Shown here in pieces: positions 22,589-31,274 of a stretch of 64,000 nt of DNA (position 1 is its first letter; each line of letters begins with the position of its first letter). This DNA is from a virus: positions 1-64,000 of IMG/VR virus record IMGVR_UViG_3300033273_000252. The stretch is one strand, 5' to 3'. The notes under the pieces are model-generated. The model made no database searches, was not told where the DNA came from, and saw only the letters and a program-made list of their open reading frames with translations. A program made the position numbers and the translations under genes.

Positions 22589-23233
22589 TCATAACCGTTG
22601 CATCTTTTTTAGATACTTGAACATTTCGTTACCAAGTTTCTCACCAAATCGTGAATCTGATGGGTAGTGAGCCCTTGCTATATTTCTTGAATAAGATATA
22701 TCCTTACCAATACTCATAAAATTGTATTGATGGTCAGGATACATATCACCCAATACTTTAGCAATCAGTATACCCTGAGTAGAGTGACCACTTGGATAAG
22801 ATGGAGTTTTCATCGACTCCAACTCATTACCTCTTAGTGGTATGTTTACCAAAGGGTGTTTCGCCAATTGTGTTGGTCTTGGTCTATTATATAAGTATTT
22901 AAGTGTAGTGATAATAATTGAAGAATCATCTAACAAAGTTTCAACTAATTGTTTAGGAAAGTCCAATCCAGCCGTATCACAATATTCTTTGAATACTTTA
23001 GAAACATTATCCATCTCTTCAACAAACTTTTTATCAGATGGTAATTGTGATAATTGTTGTAATTCTATCTTTACTTTAGATGAATCATTACAATGTGGTG
23101 GTTGTCCTGCGAACTGTTTCCATTCAAAATCCTTCAACATAGATGGAGTTTGTTTCATTCTCTTGAGATGTTTAGATTTTATCTCTTCAGAGTATCCCAT
23201 TGTTTTTAGTTGAACGATGTCTGATAATTTCAT
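22589..23233 (-). CDS. PAP2-family acid phosphatase
   Basis: 214 residues. The three PAP2 motifs are present: KYLYNRPRP (near residue 113), PSYPSGHS (near 144) and SRNIARAHYPSD (near 182) with the catalytic His. Without a signal peptide or membrane helices it belongs to the soluble vanadium-haloperoxidase/class A acid phosphatase group. It would release phosphate from lipid- or small-molecule phosphates; a role in lipid-linked sugar or nucleotide turnover is possible. ATGA-coupled to the basic 44-residue protein upstream. Confidence 0.8.
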   Translation of the reverse strand: MKLSDIVQLKTMGYSEEIKSKHLKRMKQTPSMLKDFEWKQFAGQPPHCNDSSKVKIELQQLSQLPSDKKFVEEMDNVSKVFKEYCDTAGLDFPKQLVETLLDDSSIIITTLKYLYNRPRPTQLAKHPLVNIPLRGNELESMKTPSYPSGHSTQGILIAKVLGDMYPDHQYNFMSIGKDISYSRNIARAHYPSDSRFGEKLGNEMFKYLKKMQRL

Positions 23234-23364
23234 CTTCCTTGTCCGTTGTAAGGTTTTTTGTAATTCTTAGCATTCTTACTCTTACTATTCTTAGTTTTTG
23301 CGTGAACACCTGGTTTTTTTCTTTTGTGACTCTTTAGTTTTGTGGATGATATAATTTTTGCCAT
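23230..23364 (-). CDS. small basic conserved phage protein (44 aa)
   Basis: ATG at 23364, TGA overlapping the PAP2 ATG. Strongly basic: KPGVHAKTKNSK, then NYKKPYNGQGR at the end. I recall the same pattern in many marine T4-like phages. Probably binds nucleic acid or is packaged with DNA; function unknown. Confidence 0.65.
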   Translation of the reverse strand: MAKIISSTKLKSHKRKKPGVHAKTKNSKSKNAKNYKKPYNGQGR

Positions 23365-23367
23365 AAT

Positions 23368-23775
23368 TTAAAATTTAGAAGATTCTTTGATTTCATCTAT
23401 TGTTTCTTGGAGTTCTTCTAAATCAACAGGACACTCCAAATCCAATCCTGCCTTAAAGGTCTCCTGTAAAATACCATCTTTAAAAATTAAGATAGTGGGA
23501 GCCATTCTGATTCTATATTTCTTTTTAGCTTCAGGCGATACAGCAACATCACATCTATAATAGTTACTAATTCCTTTTACTTTATTCCAATCTTGAAATG
23601 CGTTTATATCATTGAACTTTGCCCAAAATTCAACAACTACTATTGATACTTCATCATCTCCAAATGCTGACTTCTCGTGTATCTTTTCTTCGTATGTTTT
23701 GTCACTTATCCATTCTTGACCGTGTAAATTAAATACACTCATTAATAAGAAACTGATTAATAACAATTTTTTCAT
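23368..23775 (-). CDS. exported thioredoxin-fold protein without CxxC
   Basis: 135 residues from ATG 23775 (MKKLLLISFLLMSVFNLHG is a Sec signal peptide, likely cut before QEW). The mature part has the thioredoxin layout: VSIVVVEFWAKFND (residues ~43-56) where WCGPC would be, and RMAPTILIFKDG (cis-Pro93). The active-site cysteines are replaced by Ala and Asn, so it is probably not a redox enzyme but a binding module in the periplasm. A frame extends upstream into the neighbouring gene but would lose the signal peptide. Confidence 0.65.
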   Translation of the reverse strand: MKKLLLISFLLMSVFNLHGQEWISDKTYEEKIHEKSAFGDDEVSIVVVEFWAKFNDINAFQDWNKVKGISNYYRCDVAVSPEAKKKYRIRMAPTILIFKDGILQETFKAGLDLECPVDLEELQETIDEIKESSKF

Positions 23776-23779
23776 TTCA

Positions 23780-24064
23780 TTACCTCGTTTGTTGTATCTG
23801 ATACAATCTCTCATCTATTTTATCAAGCTTTTCTTTGATTTCATCAACATCATCTTGAGTATCCATAATTGTTTGGCGGATGAGCTCATCTTTCATATCA
23901 AATTCCATTCTATCAATAACAGGTGCGGGTAACTCTTTAGCTTCTTGTATATCGGCTTGAAGGGCAAACCACATACCAACCACTGTCGCTACAGCGAAAA
24001 GAATGATACCTATCGTTTTAAGGTCAAGTGTGATTTTAGTATCTTCACCAATTTGCTTTGCCAT
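23780..24064 (-). CDS. membrane-anchored coiled-coil protein, paralogue of 22230-22559
   Basis: 94 residues: one membrane helix (TIGIILFAVATVVGMWFAL, ~17-35), then ADIQEAKELPAPVIDRMEFD and a C-terminal coiled coil (DDVDEIKEKLDKIDERLYQI). Same arrangement as the gene at 22230, with three genes between them. Common in marine T4-like phages as an uncharacterised membrane or structural protein. Confidence 0.65.
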   Translation of the reverse strand: MAKQIGEDTKITLDLKTIGIILFAVATVVGMWFALQADIQEAKELPAPVIDRMEFDMKDELIRQTIMDTQDDVDEIKEKLDKIDERLYQIQQTR

Positions 24065-24075
24065 TTTTATCCTTA

Positions 24076-25317
24076 TTACCTAAATGTATAGTTAATACCA
24101 AATGTTGTTATGAAGAACTTAGAATCCCACATTCTTGTGTATTCACCTTCAGCGAATAATCCAACGGATTTACTCAACTTCCAACCTAAGTTAGCGCCAA
24201 CTTGGAAATCCCACCATTGTTCACCAGTTGCGGCATCAGCCAAACCATACTGGTCCCAATCGTTTCTGAATAAGTAAGATAATGGAACTCTACCATATTC
24301 ATCGGTGTCACCCATCACATATTTGTGCATTGGTAAAAATGCCGTTCCGTATGCGTGAACCCAAAACTTTGAATCATAGTGATAGTAATCAAACCCAACT
24401 ACTGGCGATATCACTCCGAATAAACTTGTGTTTCCTAATACTTCTTGATTGTATAATGAAATTAGTCTCTTGTAAGCTCCATCTCTAAATTCTAAATCTG
24501 AAGATGCGATTCTATTTCCATCCGGGTCCCACCAAAAATATCCGTATATTTGTTCTTCTTCACCCGTGATTGGGTTGTTGATGGTAGTAGTGTAAAATGC
24601 GTCTTGATATCCGTATTCATACGCTAATTCATACCAATAGTTTACTTGGTCGCCATTTGCGTCTAAAGCACTTACCCAAATTTCATATGGGTTTACACCA
24701 TATACTCTTTCGTGAGTTCTAAATGCACCGCCTGCTGATAGTGAGAATTTTTTACCTATTGGTATTCTTCCCCTAACATCAACTGCATCATAATTAAAAT
24801 CAATAGCACCTTGATATCTTCTTTCTAATTTAACAATGTGGTGTTTACCTGTATGTCTAAGGAAGTATCTTTCGTTTTCCCATACCTCACCTCTTCTTCT
24901 TTCCTTTTCCCAATGAAATATATATTCCCATCCCATTACAGCAGAAGTGGGTGCGATTAGTGCGTTTTGTCTTTCTAAGTTTTGGTCACCAGTCCAGAAA
25001 TTACCTGGCTTTCTTTCGTAATCAAATCTACCAAGTTTACGAATACCAAATCCGATTCTATAATCGGCTGGGAAGTATTCAGTTACATCAACAACTTCAG
25101 GTACATCATAAATACCTTGCCCATCAGGTGTTCTAATTAAATATTTCTTATCCGATGATTCGTATGGCGCTCTATAATCACCTGCTCCGTATACCGTAGC
25201 ATACTTAAAGAAACTATCGTAAAATTGTTTTAAAATGCCATCATCCTTCTTTTTACTTTGAGCACTAGCAGGAAGGATAAATAATATACTGATTAAAATT
25301 GTTATGAACCTTTTCAT
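24076..25317 (-). CDS. putative outer-membrane beta-barrel protein
   Basis: 413 residues. Sec signal peptide MKRFITILISILFILPASAQ, then a protein rich in alternating aromatic/polar strands (for example SLSAGGAFRT, WWDFQVGANLGWK) and ending FFITTFGINYTFR, the kind of aromatic C-terminal strand used for BAM-dependent insertion. No plug or TonB box is obvious. It would sit in the host outer membrane: candidate roles are receptor masking, superinfection exclusion, or nutrient uptake. Codon use and promoter context look like the neighbours. I do not recognise a specific family. Confidence 0.65.
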   Translation of the reverse strand: MKRFITILISILFILPASAQSKKKDDGILKQFYDSFFKYATVYGAGDYRAPYESSDKKYLIRTPDGQGIYDVPEVVDVTEYFPADYRIGFGIRKLGRFDYERKPGNFWTGDQNLERQNALIAPTSAVMGWEYIFHWEKERRRGEVWENERYFLRHTGKHHIVKLERRYQGAIDFNYDAVDVRGRIPIGKKFSLSAGGAFRTHERVYGVNPYEIWVSALDANGDQVNYWYELAYEYGYQDAFYTTTINNPITGEEEQIYGYFWWDPDGNRIASSDLEFRDGAYKRLISLYNQEVLGNTSLFGVISPVVGFDYYHYDSKFWVHAYGTAFLPMHKYVMGDTDEYGRVPLSYLFRNDWDQYGLADAATGEQWWDFQVGANLGWKLSKSVGLFAEGEYTRMWDSKFFITTFGINYTFR

Positions 25318-25342
25318 AACTCCCCTTTTCTAAATGTTTATC

Positions 25343-25591
25343 TTATTTTTTTGCGAACTTTTCTAATCCCGCGATACCAAAACAGCCAAGGGTGATGAAT
25401 ACAAAAGAGTTATAGATGAACTCATTGATTACTAAATCTTTTCCAAAGTAACCAGTTGCTAAATCTACCGTTGCGAACACTACCATCACAGCAAACGACA
25501 TAAATCCGATTACGTTTTTTTCGTTTACATTGTTGTCATCTTTAAAAATGTCTTTAAAAGCCATCCAACTCCTCCTAATATAGTTTATCAT
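25343..25591 (-). CDS. two-span membrane protein, possible holin
   Basis: 82 residues from ATG 25591. Two hydrophobic helices (VIGFMSFAVMVVFATVDLA and FIYNSFVFITLGCFGIAGL) with a short loop and a basic end (EKFAKK). Size, topology and position next to a putative peptidoglycan-active gene fit a class II holin. No direct sequence match recalled. Confidence 0.55.
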   Translation of the reverse strand: MINYIRRSWMAFKDIFKDDNNVNEKNVIGFMSFAVMVVFATVDLATGYFGKDLVINEFIYNSFVFITLGCFGIAGLEKFAKK

Positions 25592-25675
25592 ACCCACAAC
25601 TCTTTTTATAATAATTATACTGATTTTTTGTAAAGATGCTCAGCGAATCCTATTTTTACTGTTAAATCGACTATA

Positions 25676-26287
25676 CTATACAATATCATTTGAATTAATT
25701 AATGTATATGTAAATGAGTTACCCCACACATCTCGTGCTTTTCTACAAATCTCCATAAATAATTTGAAGTCATCATTTGCGGCTATCACTTGACATCCAG
25801 CAGACCACTTATCTACCTGTACTGATTTACCACCTTCTCTAGCAGTTGCTCTATGGATATTGATGCCATAGATACCTTCGGTTACATTCTCTTCGATAAA
25901 GTCATAGGTGTCATCTCTATCACCATCACGATATACCTTTAGTGGTTTTTTCTGCCCCAATGCTTCGTACTTACCTTGGTGAAGTCTAATTTTATGTGAA
26001 CCTCTGTATTGACCCTCTTTAAGAATTGCTACTCCGTTTTTATTTAGAAGTTGTTTCTCAGTCCAATGTGAACCAGGGTCGGTTGTTGCCTCAAAGCAGT
26101 GGAAGTTCCACTCACCATTCTCATCTTTGTAAGAGATAGTAATGTGGTCATCAAACTTGTTTGTGACCTTACCATTTGTGTCAGCATTTCTAACACCAAC
26201 GATGTTTACATCATAATTGTCTGAAGTGAACCACTTATAACCTTTTCCTATTACAGCGGCTTCGATTTGTTCTCTTGTGTAACGCAT
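25676..26287 (-). CDS. YkuD/L,D-transpeptidase-like protein, possible peptidoglycan enzyme
   Basis: 203 residues. GINIHRAT at ~141-148 (His145) and VDKWSAGCQVI at ~158-168 (Cys165) recall the HG...SxGC active site of the YkuD fold, where Cys is the nucleophile. The N-terminal part has beta strands with GVRNADTNGK and TISYKDENGEW. It has no signal peptide and is followed by a two-helix membrane protein, which together resemble an endolysin-holin pair. It could also be a virion peptidoglycan hydrolase. Confidence 0.5.
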   Translation of the reverse strand: MRYTREQIEAAVIGKGYKWFTSDNYDVNIVGVRNADTNGKVTNKFDDHITISYKDENGEWNFHCFEATTDPGSHWTEKQLLNKNGVAILKEGQYRGSHKIRLHQGKYEALGQKKPLKVYRDGDRDDTYDFIEENVTEGIYGINIHRATAREGGKSVQVDKWSAGCQVIAANDDFKLFMEICRKARDVWGNSFTYTLINSNDIV

Positions 26288-26599
26288 TTATTTCCTTTTC
26301 TTTTTACCTGCACAATGTGCTTTTTGACTAAATCCTTTTGGATTATTACAATCTATTGATTTCTTATACTTGTCTGACCACTTCTCATCAACTGAGTTAA
26401 TAAGTCTTTCTAATGCTTGTTCTAACTTATTAGGTAAGTTTTTATGTTTAGTTGAAGCGTACTTTTTCAAGTCAGCTTTAGACATACGTTTAGCCGTATC
26501 TCTAATATCCTTAGAAACATTAGATGGTTTTACATCACCCTTTTTTAGAGCGTATGCTAATCCCATATATTTTTGTTGTTGTTTAGATTTAGCTGGCAT
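26288..26599 (-). CDS. DUF3008-type small basic protein
   Basis: 103 residues from ATG 26599 (MPAKSKQQQKYMGLAYALKK). This N-terminus and DLKKYASTKHKNLP are the hallmarks of the DUF3008 family found in T4-like marine phages. The C-terminal CNNPKGFSQKAHCAGKKKRK is basic with two cysteines. Probably a packaged or DNA-associated protein; function unknown. A frame extends upstream but lacks family similarity. Confidence 0.75.
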   Translation of the reverse strand: MPAKSKQQQKYMGLAYALKKGDVKPSNVSKDIRDTAKRMSKADLKKYASTKHKNLPNKLEQALERLINSVDEKWSDKYKKSIDCNNPKGFSQKAHCAGKKKRK

Positions 26600-26612
26600 A
26601 TAAACTCCTATA

Positions 26613-26804
26613 CTAATAAATATGTAGGAATTCAAAAGGAACTGACCATTCCATATCAAAAGGGTCGCTAACTACGGCTTCTCCCCTTTGTTCTCTGAGT
26701 GATATAAGAGTCACCTTTTCGCCCTCTACAAGACTTCCCTTGAATGTTGAGTAAGTCTTCTTCATTATGACTTTTTTTCCTATTAGATTTTCCAAATTTT
26801 TCAT
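26613..26804 (-). CDS. hypothetical protein (63 aa, beta-rich)
   Basis: 63 residues; KKVIMKKTYSTFKG, EGEKVTLISLREQRG and DMEWSVPFEFLHIY suggest a small SH3-like beta barrel. An overlapping frame (26668-26859) is less protein-like after its first ~25 residues. No function known. Confidence 0.55.
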   Translation of the reverse strand: MKNLENLIGKKVIMKKTYSTFKGSLVEGEKVTLISLREQRGEAVVSDPFDMEWSVPFEFLHIY

Positions 26805-26851
26805 AAGTTTCGTAATTATCCTCTTCCCAATCGAAAGAGTTTAGATTGAGT

Positions 26852-27097
26852 TTACCCATTTCGGATTACCTTTAAATTTTTGAGTTTGTCCAAGAATTCT
26901 TCCACGGAATAAGATTTTGATTTTTCATCTTTGATTATCACCTCTTCTAAGGTGTCGGGATACTTTTCTACCAATCTGACTAAGATTTCGAACCCTTGGT
27001 CTGCCCAAAAGTTTTTAAACGAAACCTCGCCTAAGATGTTTGTTGAGTAGTTTACATCTTCTTCTGAATCTTCTGGTAGTAATATAAAGTATCTCAT
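26852..27097 (-). CDS. conserved phage hypothetical protein (81 aa)
   Basis: MRYFILLPEDSEEDVNYST and ILGEVSFKNFW match a small protein I recall from T4-like marine phages (opening MxYFxLxPEDSE). Acidic, single domain, unknown role. Last 4 bp of the upstream glycosyltransferase gene overlap its ATG. Confidence 0.65.
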   Translation of the reverse strand: MRYFILLPEDSEEDVNYSTNILGEVSFKNFWADQGFEILVRLVEKYPDTLEEVIIKDEKSKSYSVEEFLDKLKNLKVIRNG

Positions 27098-28251
27098 AGA
27101 TTAATTAAGTCGTTTTCGTAATGTTTTACACGATTGACCTTTATATTAAATATGTCAAATTCGTACTCACCACTATCAAATTCATTAAAATCAAAAATTT
27201 CCGATAAGTTTTGGATGAACTGAAATGAGTTCTGATTCAGAGCTCTAGCATCAAAACTGACCTCTATATCTGAATCAATATCTACATTAATTCGTTTAGT
27301 CAAATCAATTGTTGTATTTGGTTGTTCGAAATCAATGTATTGTTTGATTGCATCTGAATCAAGGTCGGTTACAATCCTATCACACCAAGGTTCTAATACA
27401 TTTAGAATCTCAATGGTACAATTTTCTATATTAAACTGAACATCATACTTGTGTGGTATGATTGGTTTCATTAATTTATCGTGTTTGATGAAGTGACCCC
27501 ATTTTCTAACAAAGTTTCTTCCATTTTTAGTAGTAGTGTGAATCCACTCATCGGAGTTTTTACCAGCAGCTCCACCAGAATGTTTGTTGAATCTACTACC
27601 CCTTGAAGTAAAGTGATACACCAAAGCATCCCAACTCTGAACCAACGTATATCCATTTAGAAAGAACCTATTGAACAGGTCAGAATCTTCTTTTGATTGA
27701 GGAGCAAATAATTCATCGTGGCCCCCAATTGATAGAAAGTCTTCTTTGTACATACACCAAGGAGCAAAGATACCCTCAGTTGTTTTATCTTCTTTTAGAG
27801 ATTCACTCTGAGTGTACCAATCTTCAAATTTAAATTCTTCAACCTCAACACCAAAGTTTTTCATAATTTTTTCAGGCCCATCGGGATGAAGTGGTGGTTC
27901 TACTCTTGTCGCTGATACCACGGTGAGTGGTTTCAAGTGTTTAAGTATGTTCTTATCAAAGTCCTTACATACTACCATATCAGCGTGAAACGCCATTATG
28001 ATTTTAGTACGGGCCATTTCAATACCTTTGTCAAACATCCCTACAATACCAATACGTTCTGGACCAGGATTATGATAAACAATTAAGTCTTTATCATTCT
28101 GAGCCCCAATCCATTCAGCAGTACCATCCGTACTAGCATCATTCAAAACCAATACTTCGTGTTTAGTATCTAAATCACGAATTGATTTATATGCTAATTG
28201 TAGAAACTCTAAGTTGTTTCTTGAAGGTATAACAAATGTAATTTTTTCCAT
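27094..28251 (-). CDS. GT2-family glycosyltransferase with C-terminal extension
   Basis: 385 residues. N-terminal GT-A domain: ITFVIPSRNNLEFLQ, VLNDASTDGTAEW (nucleotide-sugar binding) and FHADMVV (DxD-like) near residue 89, then GGHDELFAPQSKEDSDLF with the catalytic acidic pair. Residues ~270-385 form an unrelated acidic extension. First of the long sugar locus at its low-coordinate end. No membrane helix; cytoplasmic. Confidence 0.85.
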   Translation of the reverse strand: MEKITFVIPSRNNLEFLQLAYKSIRDLDTKHEVLVLNDASTDGTAEWIGAQNDKDLIVYHNPGPERIGIVGMFDKGIEMARTKIIMAFHADMVVCKDFDKNILKHLKPLTVVSATRVEPPLHPDGPEKIMKNFGVEVEEFKFEDWYTQSESLKEDKTTEGIFAPWCMYKEDFLSIGGHDELFAPQSKEDSDLFNRFFLNGYTLVQSWDALVYHFTSRGSRFNKHSGGAAGKNSDEWIHTTTKNGRNFVRKWGHFIKHDKLMKPIIPHKYDVQFNIENCTIEILNVLEPWCDRIVTDLDSDAIKQYIDFEQPNTTIDLTKRINVDIDSDIEVSFDARALNQNSFQFIQNLSEIFDFNEFDSGEYEFDIFNIKVNRVKHYENDLINL

Positions 28252-28252
28252 T

Positions 28253-29089
28253 TTATAGATTCTTTATATAATCCTTAATATCAATCTCAGGATTCCATCC
28301 TAAGATTTCTCTAGCACTTGTATCAGTATTCAACGTATGTCTAGCTTCACCCGGCTTTGGGTCTTTGTATACAGCATCAATTCCAAAGAATTCAGCTATC
28401 TGATTTACTGAATAGTTTTCACCTCTACCTAATTCAAAAATATGACCATATGCTTTTTGTTCCATAATTCTAACCAAAGCATCTACGATATCTTCAACGT
28501 GGGTAAAGTCTCTCCTTTGTTCTCCATCACCATAGATTTCACATTGGATTTCGTTTTTGATATTGTTAATCCATCTACCAATCAAAGTAGTATGACCGCC
28601 CTCAGTAAGTTCATACGGGCCATATACATTGTAAAATCTTGTGATACTAGCTTGTAGGTTAAAATGTTTCTGATAAAGTTCTACCACATCCTCACCGATG
28701 TCTTTAGTAAAGGTGTATGGGTTTTTATACTTTCCACTATGTTTAGATGATGTACCAGCGTAAACCAAAGGTACGTTGTTTCTTGAACACCAATCAACCA
28801 AATTCAAAGTAGCATTAGCATTGGTTGTAAAATAATTTTTAGGGTCTTCAAATGATGGTTGGATTCTAGCAATAGCTGCTAAGTGAAACACTATATCAAC
28901 TTGAGGAAACTCTGATAGATTCCTCAGGTCGTGATTCATATACTTACAACCAAATTGATGATTTTTCTCTAAACCTGTATGATAGTTATCTATTGATATT
29001 ACTTGGTGTCCTTCCGACAAAAGTCTTTTGATGAGGTTTGTTCCTACAAATCCTGCACCACCTGTTACTAATATTTTCATTTTATCCAT
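28253..29089 (-). CDS. NAD-dependent sugar epimerase (extended SDR, GalE-like)
   Basis: 278 residues. Rossmann motif VTGGAGFVGTNL (residues 8-19), then LAAIARIQPS, the catalytic YTFTK (YxxxK, near residue 125) and RFYNVYGPY, all as in UDP-glucose 4-epimerases. It would interconvert UDP-hexoses. Slightly short for GalE (~330). The start overlaps the preceding gene by 8 bp; ATG 29080 is an alternative. Confidence 0.85.
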   Translation of the reverse strand: MDKMKILVTGGAGFVGTNLIKRLLSEGHQVISIDNYHTGLEKNHQFGCKYMNHDLRNLSEFPQVDIVFHLAAIARIQPSFEDPKNYFTTNANATLNLVDWCSRNNVPLVYAGTSSKHSGKYKNPYTFTKDIGEDVVELYQKHFNLQASITRFYNVYGPYELTEGGHTTLIGRWINNIKNEIQCEIYGDGEQRRDFTHVEDIVDALVRIMEQKAYGHIFELGRGENYSVNQIAEFFGIDAVYKDPKPGEARHTLNTDTSAREILGWNPEIDIKDYIKNL

Positions 29090-29822
29090 ATAATTTGTTA
29101 AATGTTTTCTCCATCCAAAAACCTGGAGTTGGTTTTATACCCGCGTTAAAGTGACAAACATATCCATATTTTGTGAATAGTAAATCTTCCCCTATAAGTT
29201 CAGACCTATTCAAATCTTGCATATTCCACTCGTACCCAAGTACTTTATATTCATCACCCAAGTCTCTATTAACAAAAAAGTTGAACACAGGTTGGTCGTG
29301 ACCCACACCATAGTTATTTTGCATCCAAACTATTTTTTGTTGATTCTTGTTGTAAAATTCTTGTATATTCTTAAAGAAGTCTTTATGTGATTTGTTAAAC
29401 AATAAGAAACCAGAGTTGAAATATTTGTAGTATGGAAGTTGGTATCCGTTGAACAACTCAAGAGAGTATGCCTCTATACTTCTCAACATCCAATCCGAAT
29501 CTCCAAAGTTTGGAACTGCACAAAACTTATGCTCACTCAATTCAAATATGTTTGGAGCATTTGGCGTTACAATCGTATCTGAATCTACATATAGTACTTG
29601 GTCATAGTCTATTTCATTTGCATCTAATACATCAAGTATATACATTTTAGTCCAATGTGGTTTCATATAAGATATATCAGCCACAGGTTGATTTAGGATG
29701 AATAATTCACAATCGTATTTATCAGCATATTCTTTCCAACTTTTGATTGAAAACTCATATCCCTGATTCCTACTTCGTTCGTTGTGAACGATGTTAATCA
29801 TAAAGATAACATTTTTACTCAT
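29082..29822 (-). CDS. GT8/GT34-like glycosyltransferase
   Basis: 246 residues. VLYVDSDTIVTPN (DxD, residues ~76-88), FNSGFLLFNKSH (NSG) and HDQPVFNFF, with a final HFNAGI, are the conserved steps of retaining GT-A enzymes such as GT8 and GT34. Uses a UDP-sugar with Mn2+. The neighbour at 29815 has the same order of motifs but a changed DxD. Confidence 0.8.
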   Translation of the reverse strand: MSKNVIFMINIVHNERSRNQGYEFSIKSWKEYADKYDCELFILNQPVADISYMKPHWTKMYILDVLDANEIDYDQVLYVDSDTIVTPNAPNIFELSEHKFCAVPNFGDSDWMLRSIEAYSLELFNGYQLPYYKYFNSGFLLFNKSHKDFFKNIQEFYNKNQQKIVWMQNNYGVGHDQPVFNFFVNRDLGDEYKVLGYEWNMQDLNRSELIGEDLLFTKYGYVCHFNAGIKPTPGFWMEKTFNKLYG

Positions 29823-30594
29823 ACCTATCCTTTATAATGTCCCACGTTTGTTTCATAAGAGAATTACGCTGTCTCCTATCAAATCCTGAAAACTTCCAAA
29901 TCTTACCATATTTTATAAAGTACGGAGTTTTGTCATTTCCAAATTGCCAGTTGTGGTTAAACCACCCAAACCTTGTCATATGATTTATGTTAAATGATGG
30001 GTTTAATTCAAATCTAAAATCAATTCCTAACTCTTGTAACATATAATTATAAACCGGCTGGTCAGTTCCTTTTTTTACATCTTTCTCAAATATACAAATT
30101 TTTTCGTAATTATCAAAGTAAAATTCTTTTAATTTGTTTAGAAACTCTAAGTGGGATTTTGTAAATATTTGAAATCCACAATCTATATACTCTCTGATAT
30201 TGAATGTTGTGTTTGGAAACATAGTTTGATAACCAGCGATACCTTCAGATATCCATCTTAAATTTTCTAAACTTTTAAATACACTAAGGTTATCCGATGT
30301 TTGGTCGAAGAAATTAGGCGTATCCCATTTTATCATATAACTAGCATCTACCACAGCAACTTTATTCCAATCTAAATGTGATAGTTTAGAATCTAAATCA
30401 AACCAACGAGTCCAAGTCACTTTGTGCTTTGATGTATCATAATTTGTGGAGTCATATTCATAAAACTCTACATTGTTTTTATTACACCAATCTTTCCAAG
30501 TTCTTTTTGAGTACTCGAAGTAATCAAAGTTTCCGTGTTTTTCTAATACAGTAGGATTATCACTTTTTACACCTACCCAAAATACTACATTCAT
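29815..30594 (-). CDS. glycosyltransferase-like protein, degenerate relative of 29082-29822
   Basis: 259 residues with the same general plan as its neighbour: WTRWFDL, VAVVDASYMI where VxYxDSDT would be, IDCGFQIFTKSH (NSG replaced by DCG) and GTDQPVYNYM. The altered DxD (DAS) may mean a metal-independent enzyme or a non-catalytic relative. ATGA-type overlap with both neighbours. Confidence 0.65.
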   Translation of the reverse strand: MNVVFWVGVKSDNPTVLEKHGNFDYFEYSKRTWKDWCNKNNVEFYEYDSTNYDTSKHKVTWTRWFDLDSKLSHLDWNKVAVVDASYMIKWDTPNFFDQTSDNLSVFKSLENLRWISEGIAGYQTMFPNTTFNIREYIDCGFQIFTKSHLEFLNKLKEFYFDNYEKICIFEKDVKKGTDQPVYNYMLQELGIDFRFELNPSFNINHMTRFGWFNHNWQFGNDKTPYFIKYGKIWKFSGFDRRQRNSLMKQTWDIIKDRYE

Positions 30595-31274
30595 TGTGAT
30601 TTTTTGTATTTATTTCCTTCTAATCCAAAATTCAAAAAAGGATTCAAAGAATATATGTTACATTTATATTTGTCTTGAAGGTATTTTCTGACCATAATAG
30701 TTTGACCTTCTATTGTTTTCATCCAATTTTTAATTCCCGACCAATTACCAGCCGATTTCCAATCTTTTTCTACATAGTTGTCATAGTACAATTTATCGTT
30801 TATAGTACCACAATCGTGGCCACATAATATGATATTTTTTGCACCCATATATGCTGCTAAATGCATCAAACTTGTAACTGTAGATTTACTTGCTATAAAA
30901 TGTCCATCTTTTAATTCAGCAATCTCCTTAGACAAATCTCTATTCTTTCTTGGATTATGTTTGAACATATATGAGTTTTTAAGGTTTACCTTATTTTTTC
31001 CATAAGATTGACCACCTCTGTAATATTCCGAATATATTACCGGCAATCCTAACTCTTCTAACTCTTTTAAACTTTCCGTAAACCTTGGTTTTTCATTACA
31101 ATCTTTCATACAAACATATGTTGCAGGAAAGTGTCTATATGTTTGGTTCTGAGCTATAACAATTTTGTTATCAAAGAATGATGGGTCTATAAAGCCCATC
31201 GTAGGCCCAGCCAAGATTATCCATATATCTTCCCCAATGTGTTTATCCTTTAAGAGTGAGATTTGTTTAGACAT
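30591..31274 (-). CDS. DUF115/MptE-like or sialyltransferase-like protein
   Basis: 227 residues. IWIILAGPTMGFIDPSFF at the N-terminus and STVTSLMHLAAYMGAKNIIL, then CGHDCG, resemble the DUF115/MptE-like fold also used by Maf flagellin glycosyltransferases and some sialyltransferases (GxGPS and ...GxKxIxLxGxD). In this locus, transfer of a CMP-activated sugar is plausible since a NeuA-like gene lies upstream. Cytoplasmic. Confidence 0.6.
   Translation of the reverse strand: MSKQISLLKDKHIGEDIWIILAGPTMGFIDPSFFDNKIVIAQNQTYRHFPATYVCMKDCNEKPRFTESLKELEELGLPVIYSEYYRGGQSYGKNKVNLKNSYMFKHNPRKNRDLSKEIAELKDGHFIASKSTVTSLMHLAAYMGAKNIILCGHDCGTINDKLYYDNYVEKDWKSAGNWSGIKNWMKTIEGQTIMVRKYLQDKYKCNIYSLNPFLNFGLEGNKYKKSQ

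Noticed and set aside
26668-26859. Frame overlapping the 63-residue gene at 26613-26804, and a possible frameshift joining them at the A7 run
   Set aside because: The second half (Ser/Arg/Gly-rich) does not read like protein, and joining the frames needs +1, which the A-run (suited to -1) does not favour.
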